Assembly (NCBI GenBank): GCA_021234155.1
Contig: JAJEKV010000100.1
Location: 2,830,116 to 2,894,115, forward strand
Length of the DNA stretch: 64,000 nt
Reading direction: 5' to 3'
Origin: Isoetes taiwanensis
Taxonomy: Eukaryota; Streptophyta; Lycopodiopsida; Isoetales; Isoetaceae
Shown: positions 58,092-64,000 of the stretch, piece after piece
Numbering within the stretch: position 1 is the stretch's first letter
Layout: each line of letters starts with the position of its first letter
Position numbers and translations under genes: made by a program
The notes under the pieces: generated by a model
What the model saw: only the letters and a program-made list of their open reading frames with translations
Told to the model about the DNA's origin: nothing
Databases searched by the model: none

Positions 58092-58934
58092 CGTCTTGCG
58101 GCAGATGCTTGGAGAGGCAACCCTGACACGTTGATGCCCATGGACCAAACGGACACGATGAGTGGTTTGAAGCTCAATCACCCTTTGCTCGAGGCGGTCC
58201 ACGGTGGTCTCCTCAGAGTAGTTGAAGTCGCTGTCCTTCATGGTGCGACCACTTTTGCACGTGCACACTTCCATGCATGCAGTTATGTATTCCTGTGGGA
58301 TGCCATGGCGCCGCAGACCGATTTCCCATTCCTCTGAAATCTTTTCAAACGTGGCAGTGGGGGACCGATGGGTGCTTCCATTCAAGTGGCCCATGGCAAC
58401 TAGCTGGCTCCAAAACTCCACGTAAGGGACTAACTTATGAGGCCCGGTTACGCGCCGGTACAACCAACCGCTGGAGTCATCGTCAACTACAAACTCCTCA
58501 CAATATGCAGCCCATCGGTACATCAACCGGACATGGTGCTCGATGGGTGGCCTCCCGCTTCTGTGCGAGACCGGGGGCAAGCGGGGATCAGCAGCACTTA
58601 TTTCGGACGGGTGGGGAACATAGTGTTGCTGTAGGCACAGCCTCATCAACCCATACACAGACTCGTTGAGGGCATAACCACCCTGAGGAGCAATACGGAG
58701 CCATTGAACTGGGTCCGGGTAGAGACCGGCCAGTTCATGTACAAGTAGTTCTTGGGAATCTTGGGTAGGAGTAACTTGTGGAGCAACCTGACCAAGCGGG
58801 TTCCACCCATCGCCTGCATTTTCCCCGGTGTCCTCCTCTGACATTGTGTCATCCTCGGTGTCATGAAGGTCATACTCACTATCATTTTCATCTGACATCT
58901 GACTGACTGAGTCGTCAGTGACTACCTCTGCCAT
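58065..58934 (-). CDS. unknown acidic protein (289 aa)
   Basis: Long intact minus frame from ATG at 58934. Residues 1-45 are highly acidic (TDDSVSQMSDENDSEYDL and on). A globular-looking middle with many Trp/Tyr follows (HELAGLYPDPVQWLRIAP, ~70-87; MYRWAAYCEEFV, ~150-161). The C-terminal part has EEWEIGLRRHG and EVCTCKSG. There is no signal peptide, membrane segment or familiar motif. It is convergent with, and overlaps the end of, the + strand GC-rich frames by ~27 bp; both share the GC-rich composition. A two-gene transposon is one possibility. Terminal repeats were not found. Confidence 0.5.
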   Translation of the reverse strand: MAEVVTDDSVSQMSDENDSEYDLHDTEDDTMSEEDTGENAGDGWNPLGQVAPQVTPTQDSQELLVHELAGLYPDPVQWLRIAPQGGYALNESVYGLMRLCLQQHYVPHPSEISAADPRLPPVSHRSGRPPIEHHVRLMYRWAAYCEEFVVDDDSSGWLYRRVTGPHKLVPYVEFWSQLVAMGHLNGSTHRSPTATFEKISEEWEIGLRRHGIPQEYITACMEVCTCKSGRTMKDSDFNYSEETTVDRLEQRVIELQTTHRVRLVHGHQRVRVASPSICRKTLHTSTSSG

Positions 58935-59360
58935 TCTCGTGCACTCTATTTGGAAGACAAATATAAACTACTGCAGCAAAGTGCACCTGCTCTAGCAACT
59001 GCGCCTGCTCTAGCACCTGCTGTCGCGCGAACGAAGACTTTCAAACAAAAAATGATGGCTATAACAATGTCCGCGCGCCGAAGGTCTCGAATAGATATCT
59101 GAGGTACAGGTGAACATGAACACAAGCCTGAGTACAAACCTATAGATGCATTGGGGTCTTGACAAAACACAAATAGAACAAATATTGGGGTCTTGTGGAA
59201 CACTGCTATCACCTCCATGGGAGGAGGGCTAGTATTTGCAGAGGGAATTTTATAACTTTGAAGACTATCAGATGCTATAAATTGATTCTACTACTTGATC
59301 TACTGATTCTACTACTACTTTATTGATTCTACTACTTGTTTTCCATTCATAAAAAAAAAA

Positions 59361-59534
59361 TTATACATTGTTTTTGTCCATCCTGAGGACGTGACAATTT
59401 GATGCAACCATTTGCATCATTATCTGCATATTCAACATCGTTTCATCTTTATTTGGCTCGGTGAGCCATTCTACCAGTCGTTCCCCGCAGGGAATGCCAG
59501 GCGTTAAAGCAATCAGAAGCTCCCTTTCACTCAT
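59361..59534 (-). CDS. short unknown frame (57 aa) after a proline-coding GGA tract
   Basis: The frame starts MSERELLIALTPGIPCGERL and ends RMDKNNV before TAA at 59361. It remains open upstream through the GGA microsatellite, read as a Pro-rich stretch, to a stop near 59665. Balanced composition and a coherent sequence suggest a real exon or exon remnant, but no homology is known to me. Confidence 0.3.
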   Translation of the reverse strand: MSERELLIALTPGIPCGERLVEWLTEPNKDETMLNMQIMMQMVASNCHVLRMDKNNV

Positions 59535-59579
59535 CCTTGCGACAATGGTGAAAGGAGCAGGAGAAGCAGGGGGATTGTT

Positions 59580-59785
59580 GTCCCTTGGAGGAGGAGGAGG
59601 AGGAGGAGGAGGAGAGGAGGGGGATTGCTGGAGATGTCCCTTGGAGGAAGAGGAGGAGGAGGATTACTGCTAGAAGGGACATATCGTGCGAAGACAGTCT
59701 TTAACTGCCGGACCATTATAACAAGATGGGCAAGAAGATTGGAGGAGGAGGAGGAGGAGGAGAAGGAGGAGGAGGAGGAGGCTTG
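59580..59785 (+). repeat. (GGA)n purine-rich microsatellites
   Basis: Three GGA-rich tracts (59586-59622, 59643-59666, 59738-59781) on the + strand, all purine. They could form triplex or G-rich structures. The open frames across them are low-complexity. Confidence 0.93.
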
Positions 59786-59916
59786 ACAATCGCTACTGAG
59801 GGATCCACTTATAAAAATGGCAATATCAAGCAATTTCCCTGCCATTGTTAGAATAAAACATTTTAACAAAATATGGACCAGAACAAAGAAAAATAGTGCC
59901 CACCAAGTTTCTAATA

Positions 59917-60575
59917 GAGAGCGGCTTCAAGCTCAAGCGCTCGGGCGTCGCCAGAAGTCGGAGTCGAATAAGGGGTTCGCTGTTGGGTTCGCTCTCCTGC
60001 GTGAGTAACATTTTATAAGCACTCTTCTGGTGTAATACATTTTATATTTCATTGTCTTGCATTGGTTATAGCTATGGGATTTTGTTGCACCGAAAGTGTT
60101 ACGGGCAGGATCCCCCGCCAAAGAGGCCAATCTAAAGGACCTACCCCCACCACCGACCCACTCCACCCGCCCGCGGACCTCGGGCTGACCGTACCGCAAA
60201 GCCTCCTGCCGCCCTCGATTCGCCAGGGCTTAACCCGGTAGGGTGAAGCGACACGCCTGCCATCGGGTACCGCCCTGCCAACGCTGCCGTATCGGCTCGG
60301 CGGTGGTTCGCTTAAGTAACCCGAGGGCACCGCCATCCACTCGCCATCCGGCCGCCATCGACGCAGATAACTCCCCGGTTAGGTTCACTTGGGCTTAACC
60401 CGCAGCAATGCCAAGTAACCGTGACGCTCTCGCACGCTTCGACCGGTTCGCCTGGCGAATCCGCTGGCTTAGGGCGACTCGTTCGCTTTGGGCATGCAAC
60501 CCCGTTGGATGCCCAACTTCGTTTCGGGAGCCATTTGAAGCACCGGGTCGCCAAGTGTTGCAGGTCGCCAAGTGG
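59917..60575 (-). repeat. dispersed repeat with GGGTTCGC hairpins, copy B (inverted)
   Basis: Reverse-oriented relative of 55071-55745. It shares the end block (CGCTCGGGCGTCGCCAGAAG at 59939), the GTTACGGGCAGGATCC block (~60098) and the phrase GGGTGAAGCGACACGCCTGC (~60241). The hairpins here are degraded (for example GGGCTTAACCCGG in place of GGGTTCGCCCGG). Confidence 0.82.
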
Positions 60576-61530
60576 CTCTGTCTACCAACTGTTGGAATCC
60601 AACCTTCAAATCCACAAGTATATTTTAGCCTTACAGAGATATTCCCCATTCTGTAAATGCGGCACGGCTCTGTAAATGACCTAAGGCAGCATATCTATTA
60701 CCAGGAATACTTGGAAATAAGGCAGATCCCTTGAGTTAAGAAATTGCAGCCGTTTCTTACAGATGCCGCTTTTCCAAGTACAAATCGTCACTATATAGCA
60801 TCAAATGCATTTCGAAATTTTTAACTGTGCTAGCATATATCCAGATATAGTAGGAATCAATTATGGCAGAAATTCAGAAACGAGACCTCCACTTCGCACA
60901 TGCAGACTATGCTTCCAAAAGGGAAACAAATCATCCCTCCATGCTGCAGCACGTCATCTGATAAATATTATTTTGCTCAAGGGATTCAGAAAGCACAAGG
61001 ATGTGAGTGTTTGATGCCGCCAGAAAGAGATTGGGCCATCGATTTCATCCCTCCATGCTGCAGCGGCACATACCCAGTGCAAAAAAAAAAGGCCAAAATA
61101 AGAATCGATTTTCACCATCATTGAATCGATTGAATGCTTGAATCGATTTTCACTCCCCTGCTTGACCTGCTTGAAAAACCTGCTTGAATCGATTTCCACT
61201 CCCCTGTTCATTCAAACCAGAACAAACCATTTCTAATCTGATCAACCACCATTTTTCCACGAAAAGCAACATCAAAATCAAAATCGGCTGTACTCATACT
61301 GATCCGCCAACAAACTGAATCGCTCCAGACTCTAGATGCTTCAAGAATGCTTCAAGAACAAACTGAATCGCTCCAGATGCCGCTTTAGATGCTTCAATGT
61401 GCATGTAGAACTGGAATAGGAAAGGCATGCGAAAATCTTTCTTTAAATTTGGACGTCTGATTCATTATTCATTATGAATAGCTGCTCATCATAAATAGAA
61501 AATAAATAGAAAGATTACTATATTTTTAGA
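60576..61530. other. intergenic DNA
   Basis: Short repeats 'tccatgctgcagc' (60937, 61051) and 'ttgaatcgatttycactcccctg' (61138-61205, split for length) occur. No gene is supported. Confidence 0.5.
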
Positions 61531-61535
61531 ATCCT

Positions 61536-61632
61536 GTAGAAACCTCCCCAGGTTAGCAATATTGGAAACCTCCCAAGGCTTTGGCGAAAGCTGGGGAGGT
61601 TTCCACATAAGAAAATGGGGGAGGTTTCCATT
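61536..61632. repeat. GGAAACCTCCC / GGGAGGTTTCC inverted cluster
   Basis: Two GAAACCTCCC motifs (61539, 61565) face two GGGGAGGTTTCC motifs (~61593 and 61619), the third locus of this palindromic family in the window. Confidence 0.85.
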
Positions 61633-61749
61633 CCTTGGGAGTCTAACCCAAATCGGGCGAATATAACCCAAATCGATCGGAGGAAGATGGAATCAAAGAT
61701 TTAACAGGCTCCCATCGCCGTATCATGCAAATAGCTCTACGTCCTATGA

Positions 61750-62043
61750 AGGGATCAGCTCAGCACCGGCATTAAAACCTCATATTGGCCCCTTTTTTTT
61801 GATCGGATGCCCCATTTTGAGTTGTATCCTGAAACGCACAAATGATGTGCTAGCTATACTCGCCACCCAACCACGAGCTCAGCACAGATACTGAATGCCT
61901 GATGAGCTCTCCCCCGAGCCTCTTTATAGCTAGCAACCCTCCATGCATGCATGCAACCCCTCTAGGGATGCATGCAACCTCTTAGGGATGCATGCAAATG
62001 CATGCAATCCCTCTCTGGACGTCCACGTCCAGTGTCTATTGCA
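61750..62043 (-). repeat. probable 3' LTR of the chromovirus
   Basis: The minus-strand purine tract AAGGGGGAGGGAA (62044-62056) is followed directly by TGCAATAGACAC, the expected start of an LTR. CTATAAAGAGG (61922-61932) is a good TATA box about 110 bp in. ATGCATGCATGC repeats lie between. The far end of the LTR is not fixed. Confidence 0.6.
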
Positions 62044-62087
62044 TTCCCTCCCCCTTGACATCGCAGCAGTCCTCTGCTGCAAGGGAA

Positions 62088-62423
62088 CTAGAGTCCTTTT
62101 GCCATCTTAGCATAATCTTTTCTTGGCCCTCTTTTAGGCCGGCTACTAGAAGCCTTCCCAATGTCTTGTGCCTTCCGGCCGTTATATTCATGCAGAATAT
62201 CGGAATAGGCCTCTAATAAATTGCCACGAACCCATGAAGCGTCCTCCAAAGGCCGATTGGCAAACTTAACCAAATATTGCTTAGAACCACTAGTGTATTT
62301 ATCATTCAACTGAAACATTAATCGAGGCGCCAACTTAAGGTCTTTCTTGCGCGCGTCCTTCTTAAAGTGGCCTTTGTGAATCCTCATCCATACCCAATCA
62401 CATTCCTTAAAAGTCATTTGCAT
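62088..62423 (-). pseudogene. integrase C-terminus with chromodomain
   Basis: Residues ~1-35 carry the integrase tail (RIHKGHFKKDARKKDLKLAPR). The chromodomain-like segment follows: QYLVKFANRPLEDASWVRGN then LLEAYSDILHEY, with the aromatic and E/W positions typical of chromoviruses. In intact elements this targets integration to heterochromatin. The frame ends in a basic tail at the stop. Confidence 0.8.
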
Positions 62424-62535
62424 GCATCATAAGTTTTTAAGTTATTTGAACAAGGAATAAAGTGGGCTTGCTTAGTCAAACAATCCACAACTGTCCAAAT
62501 CATATTATTCTTAGAGAGCAATGCTAGCAAAATTC

Positions 62536-62742
62536 TTAACAAACTTGTCTATAATAACTGCAAATGCAAATAGTATTCTTCCAAAGACTTGCAATACACA
62601 TACGCCAAGAATTGTTCCTTTTCCTGACCAATAAAACTGGTGCACCAAAAGGTGAATAACTATGTCGAATCAAACCAGCTTGAAGTAACACAGCAAGTTG
62701 GCGCTTAATCTCAGCTTGTTGCCCATGCACTGAAATCGACAA
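62536..62742 (-). pseudogene. N-terminal fragment of Ty3 reverse transcriptase
   Basis: QLAVLLQAGLIRHSYSPFGA followed by PVLLVRKRNNSWRMCI matches the start of the Ty3 RT domain. It degenerates just after, where the deletion begins; the catalytic YxDD region is absent. Confidence 0.82.
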
Positions 62743-62786
62743 CAGAAACCATTGGAATGGGGCCGATCACAAGATCCTTAACCAAC

Positions 62787-63362
62787 TTAAATTTTCCCTC
62801 CATCCAAGGCTAACAAAAGAGTACCAGAAACCCAGTCAACCAAAGGATTATACTCTTGATGCCAGGGCATCCCAATCAAAAGATCCACACTGCCAAGGTC
62901 AGCCACCAAAAAAATACGGCATGCGTTAAAACCTTGAATGGAGTATTCCAAATCTTTAACAACCAAGGCGCAAGGTGAAAGTTGACCACGAAAGCGGGCG
63001 ACAAAATCCATCGCATTTGTCAATGGAAGAGTGGACAAGTCCAACGCCTTCACTAACCTGTCAGAAATCACATCAAATTCACTACCAGGATCAAAAAGAG
63101 CATGCACTTTCTGATCCCGGACAGTTGCCCAAAAACGCAAAAGCTGACTATGTTCAGGATGGTCTAGTGTATAGGAATGACCCACAAAAGCCACCGTTTT
63201 TGTCCCGCTTTCTTTCTTAGATTCCGGTGGAACTTTAGATGTACCTGATTTTGAATCCCCTTTTTCCTTTGGGGTGTACCTGGAACATTCAAAAAATTTA
63301 TGGTCAGGACTAGAGCAAATAAAACACTTATGCTCACGACGGAGGCGATTCTTCCGAGCCAT
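62787..63362 (-). pseudogene. Ty3 gag zinc knuckle plus aspartic protease fragment
   Basis: 191 codons. CFICSSPDHKFFEC (residues 13-26) is a CX2CX4HX4C knuckle. ALFDPGSEFDVIS (~88-100) is the protease active site in the DPG form common in plant Ty3 elements. LLIGMPWHQEYNPLVDW (~160-176) is the conserved protease end. The frame upstream is interrupted before gag. Confidence 0.85.
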
Positions 63363-63395
63363 ATAGGATTCTTTAGGCTCCCTCTGGGCGAAGAC

Positions 63396-63971
63396 TTATC
63401 CTCCTCCCGAAACGCTTTGCACCGACCCTAAGGCAGAAATAGGAGGAACATGATCTCCATTGGTACGCTCTTCACGATGCACGGGTTTAACAAACTTGTG
63501 AGAATGACCCGCGTGGGAATCATACGACATAGATTTAAACCCCCTTTGTGCATTGATGGCCTGAGTTAATGAAAGACCCTCCTCTTCAACTTTTTCTGCT
63601 AGTTTGCAGAGGGCCCCAAAAGAAAGGTTTGCAGCTTGAAGATCCAACTTGGCTCGGATCCAACGATGGACACTGCCCATCAACCGGTCAGATTTCTCTC
63701 GCATCGGTTTTGCCAAACGAGACCTTTCTTCAAGACTCTTGCCGAAAAATCACGAACGGACTCCTTGTCTTCTTTGGGTCAATCGGGTTCCATTCGGCGA
63801 GCAAATCCCGCCCCAATTATGACCCGAAACCTTTTCCTTAATGAGTGTCTCAAACTCGCAAATGTTGTGATCGGAGTTTCCTTGGGTCCTGCTTGAGTAG
63901 ATCAAGCCACCAATCCTTAGCGACCCTCCTAAGTGACGTTCAAAAAATAAAGCCGAAAGTGTCATCATCAT
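63396..63971 (-). pseudogene. Ty3 gag fragments
   Basis: Frames 63971-63750 and 63716-63396 carry retrotransposon-gag-like helical text (for example MGSVHRWIRAKLDLQAANLS). They lie directly upstream of the zinc knuckle on the same strand with frame breaks between. The N-terminus lies beyond the window. Confidence 0.6.
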
Positions 63972-64000
63972 CTTTGGTTTTGGCGAAATATGAGTTCGGA

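Larger units (their letters stand above)
62044..64000 (-). mobile_element. deleted Ty3-type chromovirus, runs off the right edge
   Basis: In minus-strand order: gag (63971-63396, frame-broken), zinc knuckle and protease (63362-62787), the very start of RT (62742-62536), then the integrase tail and chromodomain (62423-62088), then purine tract and LTR. Most of RT, RNase H and integrase are missing between ~62536 and 62423, an internal deletion. The 5' LTR would lie beyond the window. Confidence 0.85.

Noticed and set aside
59531-59869. 112-codon minus frame rich in Leu and Ser
   Set aside because: It is the GGA microsatellite read in another frame.

Overview
The window is nuclear DNA from a land plant with a large, repeat-dominated genome. 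The evidence is an initiator-Met-tRNA primer site of the plant LTR-retrotransposon type, rolling-circle (Helitron) insertions, L1-type LINE remnants with a zf-RVT tail, a chromodomain Ty3 element, telo-box repeats and abundant AT-rich intergenic DNA. The mix (a non-L1 LINE with a pentanucleotide tail, and a transposase-like family that I associate with non-seed plants) makes a fern or other spore-bearing plant plausible, but I cannot place the species. No housekeeping gene, rRNA or intact tRNA gene was recognised. Nearly everything identifiable is mobile or repeated DNA.

Layout. 1-2.2 kb is featureless AT-rich DNA. 2.2-6.5 kb is a stack of unrelated tandem repeats: three ~320 bp telo-box units, a pair of ~400 bp direct repeats, ~70 copies of a 19 bp hairpin-forming minisatellite, and a ~157 bp repeat. 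6.69-26.93 kb is one tandem array of a non-autonomous LTR retrotransposon on the minus strand: seven ~820 bp LTRs separated by six ~1.07 kb internal regions. Every second internal region carries a ~2.68 kb Helitron at the identical A^T site, so the array is a ~6.48 kb dimeric higher-order repeat present three times. The right edge of the array is exactly an LTR terminus, abutting an L1-type LINE remnant (26.93-28.07 kb). 28-34.8 kb holds a MITE-like element, a minus-strand LINE remnant, a SINE-like insertion found by comparing two copies of a local duplication, and a long (ATT)n tract. 34.9-38.8 kb is a decayed multi-exon gene with a Ulp1-like (C48) protease signature. 39-41.4 kb has a CCACAC/GTGTGG strand-switch satellite and an array of AAGGAATATTCCTT palindromes. 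42.5-45.5 kb (minus) is a decayed transposase-like gene. 47.73-50.02 kb (minus) is a young 5'-truncated LINE with an open RT frame, a short tail repeat and a 9 bp target duplication. 50.9-61.6 kb contains a foldback element, dispersed GGAAACCTCC palindromes, two inverted copies of a family rich in GGGTTCGC hairpins, and an unusual GC-rich gene pair of unknown function (56.6-58.9 kb). 61.75-64 kb is a deleted minus-strand chromovirus running off the window.

The most interesting signal is in the LTR array. Each unit carries about ten short hairpins with different 4-6 bp stems, including compensatory base changes, but nearly the same pentaloop (TCCRC on the + strand, GYGGA in the element's transcript). 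They are split between the LTR and the internal region. Differences between array copies cluster at CAG/CTG sites, suggesting base-calling error or mutation at CHG-methylated cytosines; small frameshifts anywhere in this window should be read with that in mind.
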